In this document: positions 30,397-41,083 of the stretch, piece after piece | Layout of the letters: every line of letters begins with the position of its first letter | Numbering within the stretch: position 1 is the first letter of the stretch | Source of the DNA: Pseudomonas vancouverensis | Lineage (GTDB): Bacteria > Pseudomonadota > Gammaproteobacteria > Pseudomonadales > Pseudomonadaceae | Direction of reading: 5' to 3' | DNA length: 64,000 nucleotides | Assembly (NCBI RefSeq): GCF_004348895.1 | Contig: NZ_RRZK01000012.1 | Span: forward strand, 62,001 to 126,000 | Notes under the pieces: model-generated | What the model saw: only the letters and a program-made list of their open reading frames with translations | Told to the model about the DNA's origin: nothing | Databases searched by the model: none | Translations under genes and position numbers: made by a program

Positions 30397-32042
30397 GGTG
30401 CCGCCTGAGGGATGATCAGAATCACCAGATTGCCTTGTTCGTAGCGCTTGCCGTCTTTGGGCAATTGCTCAAGTTCGTGCAGTTCGTCGTCACCCTTGAC
30501 GCGCATGACCACACCCACCGAGCCTTGCTGGCGGGCGTCCTGCATCCACTGCTGGATCTGATCCGGATCGATGCGCTGCTTGAGCGAATCAGGATAGGCA
30601 AGGCCATATTTCAATTCGCCAATGGTGTTGTAAAAAGCCACCTCAGGTCGCTTCAAACGCCACGACAGCGCAGACGCGGCACCCAGGTCGTTGCTCAGCA
30701 ACTTGCCGGTTTGGCCAAGTTCCTGCGCGTGGTCGAGGATGAACTGGTCAGGCATTTTGTTGGCGACCACCGAGTTGGGCAGGCCGGCCGGCACCAGGCC
30801 AATGAACAACAGGCTGCCGAAGGCTGGCGCGGCCCAGCATTGCAAAGGGCGGAACGCCTGCAACAGGTTGGCCATGATCCAGCCGATCAGCGCGATGAAC
30901 ACCAGCACCAGGTTGTGCAGCTCATGGTCATAGACCGGTTTTTTCAGTTGCAGGTAAACCAGTGCAATGAGGGTGATTACCCCGAGCGCCAGGTTAAGCA
31001 GGCCGTTGATGCCCAGAACACGACCCTGTTCCAGCTTCAGGCGGTCGGCCAGCGCGTGACCGAGCAACAGCGCCAGCGGCAACAGGCACGGCAGAATGTA
31101 GGCCGGCAGCTTGCCTTTGCTCAGGCTGAAGAAGAACAGTGGCATGCACAGCCACAGCAGCAGGAAAGCGACATTGGACTGGCGACGGGTCTGCCAGGCT
31201 TGCTTGAGTGCCGGCGGCAGCATCGCCACCCATGGCATGCTGAACGCCACCAGCAACGGCAGGTAATACCACCACGGCGCATCATGTTGTGCATCGTCCC
31301 CGGCAAAACGACGGATATGTTCGTGCCAAAAGAAGAAACGCCAGTAATCCGGTTCATGGCTGTGCACCGCCAGGACCCACGGCAGGCTCACCGCAACGGC
31401 CACGACAATCGCAACCGGGCCATACACCAGCAGTTCGCGCCAGCGTTTTTGCCAGAGCATCCACGGCAGGGCGATCAGCACCGGCAGCAGCCAGGCGAGG
31501 AAGCCCTTGGTCATGAAACCCATGCCACAGGCCAGGCCCAGCACCGCCCAGCCCGTCAGGCGTTGGCCGCGAGCAGTGCTGTCGAGGGCAAACCACAGGG
31601 CCACCAGGCTCAAGTTGACCCAAAAGGTGAACTGCGGATCGAGGTTGGCATAACCGGCGGAACCGGCAATCACCGTGAAGCTCATGTACAGCATCGCGCA
31701 GACGAAGCTCTTGCGCGGCTCGTTCCACATGCGCCGGGCGACGAGATAGCACAGCAATACGCTGAGCATGGTGCTCAAGGCCGAGGCAAAACGAACGCCG
31801 AACAGGTTCTGCCCAAACAGCGCCTGGCCGAGGGCGATCATCCAGTAACCCGCCGCCGGTTTTTCGAAGTAGCGGATACCCATGAAATGCGGTGACGCCC
31901 AATCGCCGCTCAGCAGCATGCCCTGGCTGATCTGGGCGTAACGGGTTTCATCGGGAATCCACAGACCGTGACTGCCCAGCGGCAGCAGGTAGGCCAGCGC
32001 CATCAGCGCAAGGAGGAACGGCAATGCCCAGCGTTTGCTCAT
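30393..32042 (-). CDS. arnT: ArnT, L-Ara4N transferase to lipid A
   Basis: 549-residue GT39-type integral membrane enzyme that transfers 4-amino-4-deoxy-L-arabinose from undecaprenyl phosphate to lipid A phosphates on the periplasmic side. Typical N-terminal block [14 protein letters not shown] (with the acidic residues of the first periplasmic loop) and the [11 protein letters not shown] block, about 12-13 helices, and a soluble C-terminal domain. This modification lowers the negative charge of LPS and gives polymyxin resistance. 4-base overlaps with arnD and arnE. Confidence 0.95.
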   Translation of the reverse strand: MSKRWALPFLLALMALAYLLPLGSHGLWIPDETRYAQISQGMLLSGDWASPHFMGIRYFEKPAAGYWMIALGQALFGQNLFGVRFASALSTMLSVLLCYLVARRMWNEPRKSFVCAMLYMSFTVIAGSAGYANLDPQFTFWVNLSLVALWFALDSTARGQRLTGWAVLGLACGMGFMTKGFLAWLLPVLIALPWMLWQKRWRELLVYGPVAIVVAVAVSLPWVLAVHSHEPDYWRFFFWHEHIRRFAGDDAQHDAPWWYYLPLLVAFSMPWVAMLPPALKQAWQTRRQSNVAFLLLWLCMPLFFFSLSKGKLPAYILPCLLPLALLLGHALADRLKLEQGRVLGINGLLNLALGVITLIALVYLQLKKPVYDHELHNLVLVFIALIGWIMANLLQAFRPLQCWAAPAFGSLLFIGLVPAGLPNSVVANKMPDQFILDHAQELGQTGKLLSNDLGAASALSWRLKRPEVAFYNTIGELKYGLAYPDSLKQRIDPDQIQQWMQDARQQGSVGVVMRVKGDDELHELEQLPKDGKRYEQGNLVILIIPQAAP

Positions 32043-32923
32043 GCCCCTTGTACTCCCAGCCAGCCTTCACGGCCTTCGAGCGCACCGCGCACGACACGGC
32101 CCATCGGCAAACTGCCAGGTGACTCGGGGAGCAAGTCGCCCAAGGGTTGGAAATGGATGCCACGCTGACGCGCTTCGCTCAGCAGTTGGCGGAAATCATT
32201 GGCCATCAGAATCCCTTCTACTTCGGCATGGATCGTGTAGACGTTGAGTTTTTCCGGCGCAAACCGGTTCAGGATGAAGCTGTTGAAGTCTTTGGCGGCG
32301 ACAGTCGGCCCGACCACTTCATCGAAGGTCGGCAAATCCACCGGAATCTGCGGTGCACCCGCTTGACCGTTGGCCAATCGCGGTTGAAACAGGCTCTGGC
32401 CACGGCAATCGCTGTTGTAGCGGAAGCCGAAACCTTGTTTGGCCTCGATCACGCGCTCGTCGGCACGCCAGCCTGCCACAGCGGAACACTCGACTTTCTC
32501 ACCGAGAATGTCGCTGAGGGTGTCGACACCCTTGCGGATCTGTTCGATCAGTTGAGCATCGCTCCAGCGTCCGGCATTGGCTTGCCAGCCATGGTGATCC
32601 CAGGTGTGCAGGCCGACTTCGTGCCCGGCATCCCGGGCCTGACGCATCAAGTGCCCCAGGTCACGCCCGATCAACTTGCCCGGCCAGGCGGTGCCGGCCA
32701 GCAGAATGTCCCAGCCATACAGGCCTGCGGCATTGGAACGGAGCATTTTCCAGAGGAACTGAGGACGGATGAGGCGCCATAAATGGCGCCCCATGTTGTC
32801 CGGTCCGACACTGAAGAAAAACGTCGCCTTGACCTGTGCTTCATCAAGGATTTCCAGGAGCCGGGGCACCCCTTCACGGGTGCCTCGGTAGGTATCGACA
32901 TCGATCCGGAGTCCTGCCTGCAT
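32039..32923 (-). CDS. arnD: ArnD, undecaprenyl-P-Ara4FN deformylase
   Basis: 294-residue polysaccharide-deacetylase (NodB-fold) enzyme that removes the formyl group from undecaprenyl-phosphate-Ara4FN. Metal-site motifs: [10 protein letters not shown] near the N-terminus (Asp) and [14 protein letters not shown] (HxxxxH) near residue 105. C-terminal [10 protein letters not shown] strand with the conserved His. The preferred ATG at 32923 overlaps the arnA stop by one base (TGATG); an adjacent TTG at 32926 could also initiate. Confidence 0.93.
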   Translation of the reverse strand: MQAGLRIDVDTYRGTREGVPRLLEILDEAQVKATFFFSVGPDNMGRHLWRLIRPQFLWKMLRSNAAGLYGWDILLAGTAWPGKLIGRDLGHLMRQARDAGHEVGLHTWDHHGWQANAGRWSDAQLIEQIRKGVDTLSDILGEKVECSAVAGWRADERVIEAKQGFGFRYNSDCRGQSLFQPRLANGQAGAPQIPVDLPTFDEVVGPTVAAKDFNSFILNRFAPEKLNVYTIHAEVEGILMANDFRQLLSEARQRGIHFQPLGDLLPESPGSLPMGRVVRGALEGREGWLGVQGA

Positions 32924-34914
32924 CAACGCTTGTCCGCGATTTCGAGCATGGCTTCACGCAAGAAGAAGTCCAGGGTGTTGCCGATGGTTTCGCGCATTTC
33001 CACCGTCGGTTCCCAGTTCAGCAGGCGCTTGGCGTTGGCGATGCTTGGCTTGCGGTGCGACACGTCCTGATAGCCGGTGCCGTAGAACGCCTTGCTCTCG
33101 ATGTCGCGGAAACCGGCGAACGGAGGGAAGTTGGCGCGCAGCGGGTGAGCTTCGAACTGACGCAGCAGCTCTTCGCCCAGTTGACGGATGCTGGCTTCGT
33201 TTTCCGGGTTGCCGATGTTGATGATCTGGCCGTTGCAGACATCGTTATCGTTGTCGATGATCCGCGCCAGGGCTTCAACACCGTCGGCGATGTCGGTGAA
33301 GCAACGTTTTTGCTCGCCACCGTCGAACAGGCGAATAGGCGTACCTTCCACCAGGTTCAGGATCAGCTGGGTAATGGCGCGGGAGCTGCCGATACGGGCC
33401 GAGTCCAGACGGTCCAGACGTGGACCCATCCAGTTGAACGGACGGAACAGCGTGAAGTTCAGGCCTTTCTGGCCGTAGGCCCAGATCACGCGGTCAAGCA
33501 GTTGCTTGGACACCGAGTAGATCCAGCGCTGCTTGTTGATCGGACCGACGATCAGGTTGGAGTTGTCTTCGTCGAAGTTGTTGTCCTGGCACATGCCATA
33601 GACTTCCGACGTCGACGGGAAGATCACGCGCTTGTTGTACTTGACGCAGTAGCGAACCAGTTTCAGGTTTTCTTCGAAGTCCAGTTCGAATACGCGCAGC
33701 GGGTTGCGGGTGTACTCGATTGGCGTGGCGATGGCCACCAGCGGCAGGACCACGTCGCACTTCTTGATGTGGTACTCGATCCACTCGGAGTGGATGCTGA
33801 TGTCGCCTTCGACGAAGTGGAAGTTCGGGTGGCTGCGCAGGCGCTCGATGGCGTCCGAACCGATGTCCAGGCCGTACACTTCGTAGCGGTCGTCACGCAG
33901 CAGACGCTCGGACAGGTGGTTGCCGATGAAGCCGTTGACGCCGAGGATCAGCACGCGGGTGCGGCGTGGTGCACGGCCGGACTCGGCACCGCGCAGCACG
34001 GAACCGTCCACCAGGCCCAGCTCGTTGGCCAGTTGTGGGCCGCTCAGGTACAGGCCGTTGTCGTTGCGCTGGCCGGCGTTGATGATCAGCGAGTCCTCAC
34101 CGCAGGCAATGCGCAGCGGGTCGACGCTGATCACACGGCCAGGTGCCAGACCTTCGTTGCCCTTGGCGACTTCAGCGCTCCAGACAATCAGCTTGTGCTC
34201 GCCCACGGCGCAGAACGCGCCCGGGTAAGGCTGGGTCACGGCACGGACCAGGTTGAACAGTTGCTCGGCCGGTTTGGCCCAGACCAGTTTGCCGTCCGCC
34301 GGGGTGCGACGACCGAACACGGTGGCCTTCGATTCGTCTTGCGCGGTTTCGCTGACCTTGCCTTGCAGCAGGGCAGGCAGGGTGTCGCGCAGCAGGTCGG
34401 AGGCAGCCGAACGCAATTTGCCATGCAGGCTCAGGGCGGTATCACTGCGCTCGATGGCGACTTTCTGCTGGGCCAGGATGGCGCCGGCGTCGGCACGCTT
34501 GACCATGCGGTGCAGGGTCACGCCGGTTTCGGTTTCGCCGTTGACCAGCACCCAGTTGGCCGGTGCGCGACCACGGTAGCGTGGCAGCAGCGAACCGTGC
34601 AGGTTGAACGCGCCTTTGCGGGCAGTGGCCAACAGCGGCTCGCTGAGCAGGTTGCGGTAGTAGAAGGAGAAAATGTAGTCCGGGTCGAGCTTGGCGATAC
34701 GCTCGATCCACAGCGGGTGGTTGGCGTCTTCCGGCGCATGCACGGCAATGCCGTGGCGCGCGCACAGTTGCGCAACCGAGCCATAGAAGGCGTTCTCTTT
34801 CGGATCATCGGCGTGGGTGAACACCGCAGCGATTTCATAACCGGCGGTCAGCAGGGATTCGATGCCGGCACAGCCAATATCGTGGTAGGCGAAGACAACA
34901 GCTTTTGCGCTCAT
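32923..34914 (-). CDS. arnA: ArnA, bifunctional UDP-Ara4N formyltransferase / UDP-glucuronate decarboxylase
   Basis: 663 residues in two domains. The N-terminal formyltransferase (about 1-300) has [19 protein letters not shown] with the catalytic Asn and His. The C-terminal SDR decarboxylase (about 315-663) has [12 protein letters not shown] (GxxGxxG), [13 protein letters not shown] (YxxxK) and the [11 protein letters not shown] block. The two activities formylate UDP-Ara4N and oxidatively decarboxylate UDP-glucuronate. 4-base overlap with arnC. Confidence 0.95.
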   Translation of the reverse strand: MSAKAVVFAYHDIGCAGIESLLTAGYEIAAVFTHADDPKENAFYGSVAQLCARHGIAVHAPEDANHPLWIERIAKLDPDYIFSFYYRNLLSEPLLATARKGAFNLHGSLLPRYRGRAPANWVLVNGETETGVTLHRMVKRADAGAILAQQKVAIERSDTALSLHGKLRSAASDLLRDTLPALLQGKVSETAQDESKATVFGRRTPADGKLVWAKPAEQLFNLVRAVTQPYPGAFCAVGEHKLIVWSAEVAKGNEGLAPGRVISVDPLRIACGEDSLIINAGQRNDNGLYLSGPQLANELGLVDGSVLRGAESGRAPRRTRVLILGVNGFIGNHLSERLLRDDRYEVYGLDIGSDAIERLRSHPNFHFVEGDISIHSEWIEYHIKKCDVVLPLVAIATPIEYTRNPLRVFELDFEENLKLVRYCVKYNKRVIFPSTSEVYGMCQDNNFDEDNSNLIVGPINKQRWIYSVSKQLLDRVIWAYGQKGLNFTLFRPFNWMGPRLDRLDSARIGSSRAITQLILNLVEGTPIRLFDGGEQKRCFTDIADGVEALARIIDNDNDVCNGQIINIGNPENEASIRQLGEELLRQFEAHPLRANFPPFAGFRDIESKAFYGTGYQDVSHRKPSIANAKRLLNWEPTVEMRETIGNTLDFFLREAMLEIADKR

Positions 34915-35930
34915 GAAGGAACCTGATCAGAAGGAGTGGAAGTTAGGCCGTCGACAGTGACAACGGGAGCAGGAGTGGTGGGCTGGCTACGCAGCACCTT
35001 TTCAATAAAGAAGCGCGGACGTGCGCGCACGTCGCTGTACATGCGGCCCAGGTATTCACCCAACAGGCCCATGCCGATGAACTGGCCACCGGTGAACACG
35101 AACAGCACGGCGAACAGCACGAAGGTGCCGCCGCCGGCCCAATGGGCGCCGAACACCAGGCGCAGCAGGACCAGGGCAACGGCGAACAGCACACCGAGTC
35201 CGGCCATGGCGAAACCGACAATGCTCAGCAAGCGCAACGGCGTGGTGGTCATGCAGGTGATCAAGTCAAACATCAGGTTGACCAGACGCATCGGGCTGTA
35301 CTTGGAATCGCCGTGTTCACGCTCGGCGTGGGTCACGAGGATTTCCGTGGTGTGGCGGGCAAAGCTGTTGGCCAGGATCGGAATGAAGGTGCTGCGCTCA
35401 CGGCAGGCCAGCATCGCATCGACAATGGTGCGGCGGTAAGCGCGCAACATGCAGCCGTAGTCGCTCATGGCAACGCCTGTGGAGCGCTGCACGGCGAGGT
35501 TGATCAACTTCGATGGCCAGCGACGCAGGGCCGAGTCCTGGCGGTTGTTACGCACCGTGGCGACCACGTCATAGCCCTTTTCCGCCTCGGCCACCAGTCG
35601 CGGAATTTCTTCCGGCGGGTTCTGCAGGTCGGCATCCAGGGTGATGACCACATCGCCCTTGCACTGTTCGAAACCGGCCATGATCGCTGCGTGCTGACCG
35701 TAGTTGCGGTTGAGGATCACCGCCACGATCGGGCTGCCTTCGCGAGAGGCGGCGTCTTCGAGCATCTGCGCGGAGTCGTCACGGCTGCCGTCGTCCACCA
35801 GTACGATTTCGTAAGGATGACTCAACTGTGCGCAGGCCGCTTCGGTACGGCGCAGCAGCTCCGGGAGACTTTCCTGTTCGTTGTAGACCGGAATGACGAT
35901 CGACACGAAGTTGATTGGGTAGGGTTTCAA
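34911..35930 (-). CDS. arnC: ArnC, undecaprenyl-phosphate Ara4FN transferase
   Basis: 339-residue GT2 enzyme that moves Ara4FN from UDP to undecaprenyl phosphate. The GT2 core has [29 protein letters not shown] and [11 protein letters not shown] (DxD), and two membrane helices lie near the C-terminus. The only start in a suitable place is TTG at 35930, which overlaps the arnB stop (TTGA); no good Shine-Dalgarno is seen, so translation is probably coupled to arnB. Confidence 0.93.
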   Translation of the reverse strand: MKPYPINFVSIVIPVYNEQESLPELLRRTEAACAQLSHPYEIVLVDDGSRDDSAQMLEDAASREGSPIVAVILNRNYGQHAAIMAGFEQCKGDVVITLDADLQNPPEEIPRLVAEAEKGYDVVATVRNNRQDSALRRWPSKLINLAVQRSTGVAMSDYGCMLRAYRRTIVDAMLACRERSTFIPILANSFARHTTEILVTHAEREHGDSKYSPMRLVNLMFDLITCMTTTPLRLLSIVGFAMAGLGVLFAVALVLLRLVFGAHWAGGGTFVLFAVLFVFTGGQFIGMGLLGEYLGRMYSDVRARPRFFIEKVLRSQPTTPAPVVTVDGLTSTPSDQVPS

Positions 35931-37075
35931 AGGCTTCTGTCCATGCAGTTTTCAATGGCTCCCACGACACGCTCGACATCGTCGCTGGTCATGTCGGGGA
36001 ACAATGGGATCGAACACAGCCGCGCCGAATTCCATTCGGTGTTGGGCAGGTAGAGATTGGGGTAACGCTGACGGTAGTAGGTGTGCAGGTGTGTGGCAAT
36101 GAAATGGATGCCGGTGCCGATGTTCTGCTCCTGCAGGGCTTTCATGAACGCCTCGCGATCCAGTCCGCAGCGTTCGGCATCGATGCGCAGGATGAACAGG
36201 TGCCAGGCGTGCTGTTGCGCATAGGTCGGCACGGCCAATGGTTGCACCGGCAAACCTTCCAGGCGCTGCAGGTAGGTCTGGGCCAGTTGCGTGCGCTTGG
36301 CGTTGATCTCGTCCAGACGCTCCAGTTGCACCAGGGCAATGGCGGCGTTGATGTCGGCCAGGTTGTATTTGAAACCTGGCTCGACCACCTGGGCCTGCGG
36401 TTTGCGGCCATGGGTCAGGCGGTCGTAGGCATCGACGCCCAGGCCGTGGAACTTGAGCATGCGCACGCGGGAGGCCAGGGCCTCGTCGTCGCTGACGAAC
36501 ATCGCGCCTTCGGCGCAGGTCATGTTCTTGATCGCATGGAACGAAAAAATCGCCGTGCCCTTGGCGCCGACGTGACGACCCTTGTAGAGCGTACCGGCAG
36601 CGTGGGCGGCGTCTTCGATCACGGCAATGCCGTGTTTGTCGGCCAGCGCGTACAGCGGGTCGAGATCGAACGCGGCGCCGGCGTAATGCACCGGGATGAT
36701 GGCTTTGGTCCGCGGGGTGATTGCCGCTTCGATGGTGGCCGCGTCGGTCATCAGGGTGTCGCGGTCAACGTCGACGAATACCGGAGTCGCGCCCAGCAAG
36801 GTGATCATGTTGGCGGTGGAGACCCAGGTCTGCGACGGGGTGATGACTTCGTCGCCCGGACCGATGCCCAGCGCCAATAAGGTGATATGCATGCCACCGG
36901 TAGCCGAAGACAAGGCAACGGCATGTCGGCAACCGACATAATCGGCGAACTGTTCTTCCAGTGCCTGGTTCTTTGGCCCGGTAGTGATCCAGCCGGAGCG
37001 CAATACCTGCTCGACGGCGGCAATTTCCTCGTCGCCGATGCTGGGGCGGGAGAAAGGGAGAAAAGCCTGACTCAT
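35927..37075 (-). CDS. arnB: ArnB, UDP-4-amino-4-deoxy-L-arabinose aminotransferase
   Basis: 382 residues from ATG 37075 ([14 protein letters not shown]). PLP-dependent DegT/DnrJ/EryC1/StrS aminotransferase converting UDP-Ara4O to UDP-Ara4N using glutamate. Schiff-base lysine in [10 protein letters not shown] near residue 182, the [10 protein letters not shown] block, and substrate block [14 protein letters not shown]. First gene of the operon; the next five start within 4 bases of the previous stop. Confidence 0.95.
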   Translation of the reverse strand: MSQAFLPFSRPSIGDEEIAAVEQVLRSGWITTGPKNQALEEQFADYVGCRHAVALSSATGGMHITLLALGIGPGDEVITPSQTWVSTANMITLLGATPVFVDVDRDTLMTDAATIEAAITPRTKAIIPVHYAGAAFDLDPLYALADKHGIAVIEDAAHAAGTLYKGRHVGAKGTAIFSFHAIKNMTCAEGAMFVSDDEALASRVRMLKFHGLGVDAYDRLTHGRKPQAQVVEPGFKYNLADINAAIALVQLERLDEINAKRTQLAQTYLQRLEGLPVQPLAVPTYAQQHAWHLFILRIDAERCGLDREAFMKALQEQNIGTGIHFIATHLHTYYRQRYPNLYLPNTEWNSARLCSIPLFPDMTSDDVERVVGAIENCMDRSL

Positions 37076-37408
37076 GGGGACCTCGGGGCTCAAATCGAAA
37101 ATAGCCTTTGAGGCTACAAATAGGATCCAAACGTCAGCTTAGACGCTAAATCAGAATCTGCATCAAATCAATCAGTTAGTTGATTGTGAGGCGAAAACTG
37201 CGCGGGTTGACTTTCTTCGCCTGGCTCGGCAGGTTGCATGTACATCAAGGTTTGCCAAGTGGGTGAGAGGTTATGCCCGATTTTGTGAAAGGAACATGAA
37301 AAACCGGTGGCCGAATCGTTTATCTGAGGGTTATTAAGCCGGTGTTCAGGCTTTGACCGTTTATCGCGATGCGGACAGGAATAGCCCTACAGACACTTCC
37401 TCTCTTGC
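37076..37408. other. 333-base divergent spacer between arnB and the recombinase
   Basis: Holds the arn operon promoter region and the leader of the tyrosine recombinase. Visible structure: a short hairpin TAGCC-TTTGA-GGCTA at 37102-37116 in the arnB leader and the palindrome at 37169-37186. No clear PmrA or PhoP box pair and no coding frame of note. Confidence 0.5.
37169..37186. promoter_or_regulatory. Palindrome upstream of the arn operon
   Basis: CAATCA-GTTAGT-TGATTG is an inverted repeat with perfect 6-base arms and an 18-base span, 94 bases upstream of the arnB start codon. Its AT richness contrasts with the surroundings. It could be the binding site of a response regulator or other dimeric repressor; identity unknown. 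Confidence 0.4.
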
Positions 37409-38407
37409 ATGGATGGCAAACCACCGCTTAGTTGTTTAATTGAATTGTTATCACCAAGGCCGTTTCGTTTGATTGACTTACCCGCAACTGATGCCCCCAC
37501 GGGCACGACCAACCCGTTGTCGATGTACCTGGCCCGGCTGGCACCCTCCAGCCAGTTGACCCTGCGCTACGTGCTGCAAGACGCCGCTGACCGCCTGGGT
37601 TTCGAAGACAGCAATATTGAGGAGATTCCCTGGCATCACCTGCAACCGGAGGACGTGGTTGCACTGGTTGCAACCCTGCGCGCTGATGGTTATGCCCCCA
37701 ATACGTCGTCCTTGTATGTCAACGGCGTACGCGGGGTGATGAACGAGGCCTGGCGCATGAGCCTGATCAGTCAGGAGCACCTGCTGAAAATGCGCTCGGT
37801 CAAGGGCATTGCCGGTACGCGGTTGTCCCAGGGGCGCAACCTGCGGCGCAGCCTGATTCAGGAACTGATGGCGGTCTGTGCCGCCGACCCGCGACCTCAA
37901 GGTCTGCGGGATGCGGCGATCATCGGGATTCTGTACGGTTCCGGCATGCGCAAATCCGAGTCGGTCAACCTCGACCTGAATCAGCTGGACTTTAGCGAAC
38001 GCAGCCTGCGGGTGACTGCCAAGGGCAACAAGCAGTTGATCAAGTACGCTCCGGCCTGGGCCTTCGAGAAGCTCGACGCCTGGCTTCAGTTGCGCCGCTC
38101 GATGCTCAAGGAGGGCGAACAGGATGACGCGTTCCTGTTCAACCGTATCCGCCGTGGCAGCCACATCACCCGCGAGCGCATCACCAAGCATGCGATCTAT
38201 TACATCGCCCGCCAGCGCGGTGCCCAGGTCGGTGTGAAAATCATGCCCCACGACTTCCGCCGTTCATTCATTACGCGGGTGATCGAGGAGCATGACCTGT
38301 CGATCGCGCAGAAGCTGGCCCACCACAGCAACATCCAGACCACCGCCAACTATGACGTGCGCGACGACAACGAGCGGCGCCGGGCGGTGGATCGTTTCGA
38401 CCTTTGA
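37409..38407 (+). CDS. Tyrosine recombinase/phage-type integrase
   Basis: 332 residues. The N-terminal SAM-like core-binding domain (about 35-135) is followed by the catalytic domain: GILYGSGMRKSESVNL (first Arg), KGNKQLIKY, PHDFRRSFITRV (HxxR), AHHSNIQTTANYD (His and nucleophile Tyr). All catalytic residues of the family are present, so it looks active. No other mobile gene, attachment repeat or tRNA is adjacent. The ATG at 37409 has no Shine-Dalgarno; a TTG about 20 codons later has AAGG at fair spacing and may be the true start. Confidence 0.85.
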   Translation: MDGKPPLSCLIELLSPRPFRLIDLPATDAPTGTTNPLSMYLARLAPSSQLTLRYVLQDAADRLGFEDSNIEEIPWHHLQPEDVVALVATLRADGYAPNTSSLYVNGVRGVMNEAWRMSLISQEHLLKMRSVKGIAGTRLSQGRNLRRSLIQELMAVCAADPRPQGLRDAAIIGILYGSGMRKSESVNLDLNQLDFSERSLRVTAKGNKQLIKYAPAWAFEKLDAWLQLRRSMLKEGEQDDAFLFNRIRRGSHITRERITKHAIYYIARQRGAQVGVKIMPHDFRRSFITRVIEEHDLSIAQKLAHHSNIQTTANYDVRDDNERRRAVDRFDL

Positions 38408-38417
38408 GCCGCTGCGT

Positions 38418-39485
38418 TCAGGCCTCACCCAGCACATGGGCATGGCCGATGGTCGAGACTTGAACCGCACTGCCGGCCGGTGGCGCGTACATGCCGGAGC
38501 TGCGCACCAGCAGTGAGCGACCGGCGTTTTCGCCGGGCAATGGTTGCAGTTCCACGGTCAATGTGCAGGTGTTGCCGCTGAAGTCGCGATCGGTGACCAC
38601 GGCGCGGCAGCCGGCGGCTTCCGCATCGCTGGGCAGGACGCTGACCAGTTGCAATTGCTCCGGCCGCAGCATGATGTTGGCCGCGCTGTTGTTGCGGTGA
38701 TTGTTGACCGGTATGCGGCCCAGATCGCAATGGGCCCAGCCAGCCTCGATACGCGCCGGCATGACCACGGCATCGCCGAGGAACAGCGCAGTCTGTTCAT
38801 CGCCGGGGTAGCGGTAAAGGTCCAGCGGATGGCCCGACTGCACCAGTCGCCCTTGGCGCATCACAGCCAACTGGTCGGCGAATGACAGCGCCTCACTTTG
38901 GTCGTGGGTGACCAGGATGGTGGTGACACCTGCATCTTCGAGCAGGCGCGCGACCATCTTGCGCATCGCGGCACGCAAGCCGGTGTCGAGGGCCGAGAAA
39001 GGCTCGTCGAGCAGCATCAGGCGCGGCTGCTGCGCCAATGCGCGGGCCAGGGCAACACGCTGTTGCTGGCCGCCGGAGAGTTCATGGGGCCAGCGCTCGG
39101 CCATTTTCGCGTCCAGGGAGACGCTGTCCATCAGTTCGGCGATGCGCTGCTGTTTTTCGCTGCCCTTGGTCGACAAGCCGAAGCCGATGTTGGCGGCAAT
39201 GGTCATGTGCGGGAACAGTGCGCCATCCTGCGGCACATAGCCGATCAGGCGCTGGTGGGCCGGGACTTCATGGGTGCTGTCGACCAGTACCTGGCCATTG
39301 AGCGACAGGCGCCCGGAGTCCGGGAACTCGAAGCCGGCGATCATCCGCAGCAGGGTGGTCTTGCCGGAGCCGGAAGGTCCGACGATCACCGTGCGGCTGC
39401 CGCTGGGCACCGACAGGCTGACGTTGTCCAGGGCGCGGTGCGAACCGTAGGATTTGTAGAGGGCGTTCAGTTCGAGCGTATTCAT
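38418..39485 (-). CDS. fbpC: Fe(III) ABC transporter ATP-binding protein FbpC-like
   Basis: 355-residue ABC ATPase: Walker [10 protein letters not shown] near 37, signature [15 protein letters not shown] near 136, Walker [12 protein letters not shown], and switch His [10 protein letters not shown]-terminal regulatory domain (TOBE-like) follows from about 240. Its start overlaps fbpB by 4 bases. Powers import of ferric iron bound by FbpA. Assignment to iron rather than another small anion rests on the adjacent FbpA and the Fur-like box. Confidence 0.87.
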   Translation of the reverse strand: MNTLELNALYKSYGSHRALDNVSLSVPSGSRTVIVGPSGSGKTTLLRMIAGFEFPDSGRLSLNGQVLVDSTHEVPAHQRLIGYVPQDGALFPHMTIAANIGFGLSTKGSEKQQRIAELMDSVSLDAKMAERWPHELSGGQQQRVALARALAQQPRLMLLDEPFSALDTGLRAAMRKMVARLLEDAGVTTILVTHDQSEALSFADQLAVMRQGRLVQSGHPLDLYRYPGDEQTALFLGDAVVMPARIEAGWAHCDLGRIPVNNHRNNSAANIMLRPEQLQLVSVLPSDAEAAGCRAVVTDRDFSGNTCTLTVELQPLPGENAGRSLLVRSSGMYAPPAGSAVQVSTIGHAHVLGEA

Positions 39486-41080
39486 CGACCCGCCGTTTTT
39501 TTCGATTGGTGATAAAGAAGTCCGGTCAACGGCAGCGACAGCAGCACCATCAACAGCGCGTAAGGCGCTGCGGCGGCGTAGTCGATTTCGCTGGTCATTG
39601 CCCAGAAGCCGGTGGCCAGGGTGCGGGTGCCGTTCGGCGCGAGCAGCAGGGTGGCGGTCAATTCATTGGTGATGGCCAGAAACACCAGGGCGGCCCCGGC
39701 AGCAGCACCGGGTGCGGCCAGGCGCAAGGTGATCAGCCATAGCGCCTGACTCGGTGAACGACCGAGGCTACGGGCAATGTTTTCCAGCTCCACCGGTGCC
39801 TGGGCGATGCCGGCGCGCAAACTGACCAGGGCGCGGGGCAGGAACATCAGCAAATAGGCGAGCAGTACGGTGAAGGTGGTCTGGTAAATCGGCCGGGCGA
39901 AGTGGATCGTGACCGTCACCAGCGCCAACGCGACGATGATCCCGGGCAGGGAGCTGGTGATGTAGTTGCAACTTTCCAGGACCCGCTGCATGCGACCGGG
40001 GTAACGAATCGACAACCAGGCAATCGGAATCGCCGCACAGGTGGTCAACGCCGCACCTGCCACGCCGAGCAGCAGGGTCTGTTGCAGTGCTGGCAACAAC
40101 TCGCCGAGATCCCAAGCTTGCGTGCCGCCGGCAATCAGCCACTTGCCCAAGGTAATCAAGGGCACGCCGAGGGCGAGGGCGCAGGTGATGATTTGCAAGC
40201 CCAGGGACAGCACAGTCGAGGCAGGCGTCAGCAGAACAATGCGTTGCTCGCGGGCACTGCCGGAGCCGACCCTTGCATAACGCGCCGAACCGCGGGCTGC
40301 CGACTCGGCCGTCAGCATCGCCAGGCACAACAGGGCCAGGACGCTCGCCAGCATGTGCGCAGCCGCGCCGTTGAAGGTCGATTTGAACTGATCGAAGATC
40401 GCCGTGGTGAAGGTGTCGAAGCGAATCATCGCGTACAGGCCGTATTCCGCCAGCAGATGCAAACCGACCAGCAGCGCACCGCCGCAAATGGCCAGGCGCA
40501 GTTGTGGCAACACCACGCGGAAAAACACCGCCCAGGGCTTCAGGCCCATGGACTCGCCCACGTCTTCGATGGCCGGATCGAGCCGACGCAAAGTCGCCGC
40601 CACCGGCAAGTACAGAAAGGGGAAGTAGGCGATCACCGAGACCAGCACCCCGGCAAACAAGCCGTGAATCGGCGGTACCAGACTGACCCAGGCATAGCTG
40701 TGGACGAATGCGGGAACGGCCAGCGGTGCGGTGGCAAGCAGCGACCACCAGCGTCGTCCTGGGAGGTTGGTGCGTTCAGTCAGCCAGGCCAGCGTCACCC
40801 CCAGCACGATGCACAGGGGGATCGTCAGCAGCACCAGCAACAGGGTGTTGATCATCAACTCGGCGACCCGCGGGCGGAACACCAGGGTGACCACGGTTGA
40901 CCAGCCGGTCTGCAACGACACGCCGAGGACGTAGGCAATCGGCAGCAGTGCCAGTAACGAAACCAGCACCGACAAGCTGATCACCCACACACCACCACGC
41001 CCCGAAAAGACACCTCGGGGACGGCGACGCAAATGTGCGGGTATCGCCTCGGCGACACCCGCAGGCAGGGTTTCAGGCAT
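39482..41080 (-). CDS. fbpB: Fe(III) ABC transporter permease FbpB-like
   Basis: 532-residue fused permease with two BPD_transp_1 halves (each about six helices), as in FbpB/SfuB. EAA-like loops: [21 protein letters not shown] in the first half and [20 protein letters not shown] in the second. Start at ATG 41080 (MPETLPAG), three bases after the fbpA stop; an adjacent TTG at 41083 is less likely. Confidence 0.88.
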   Translation of the reverse strand: MPETLPAGVAEAIPAHLRRRPRGVFSGRGGVWVISLSVLVSLLALLPIAYVLGVSLQTGWSTVVTLVFRPRVAELMINTLLLVLLTIPLCIVLGVTLAWLTERTNLPGRRWWSLLATAPLAVPAFVHSYAWVSLVPPIHGLFAGVLVSVIAYFPFLYLPVAATLRRLDPAIEDVGESMGLKPWAVFFRVVLPQLRLAICGGALLVGLHLLAEYGLYAMIRFDTFTTAIFDQFKSTFNGAAAHMLASVLALLCLAMLTAESAARGSARYARVGSGSAREQRIVLLTPASTVLSLGLQIITCALALGVPLITLGKWLIAGGTQAWDLGELLPALQQTLLLGVAGAALTTCAAIPIAWLSIRYPGRMQRVLESCNYITSSLPGIIVALALVTVTIHFARPIYQTTFTVLLAYLLMFLPRALVSLRAGIAQAPVELENIARSLGRSPSQALWLITLRLAAPGAAAGAALVFLAITNELTATLLLAPNGTRTLATGFWAMTSEIDYAAAAPYALLMVLLSLPLTGLLYHQSKKTAGR

Positions 41081-41083
41081 CAA

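Noticed and set aside
32836..34926. Plus-strand open frame of about 700 codons opposite arnA
   Set aside because: Fully antisense to arnA with its conserved motifs; no protein family pattern.
37343..37360. TGTTCAG-N4-TGACCGT as a PhoP site near the arn promoter
   Set aside because: The second half site is poor and the orientation is away from arnB.
37076..38420. Prophage or genomic island marked by the tyrosine recombinase
   Set aside because: No phage genes, no tRNA, no flanking direct repeat; both sides are ordinary core genes.
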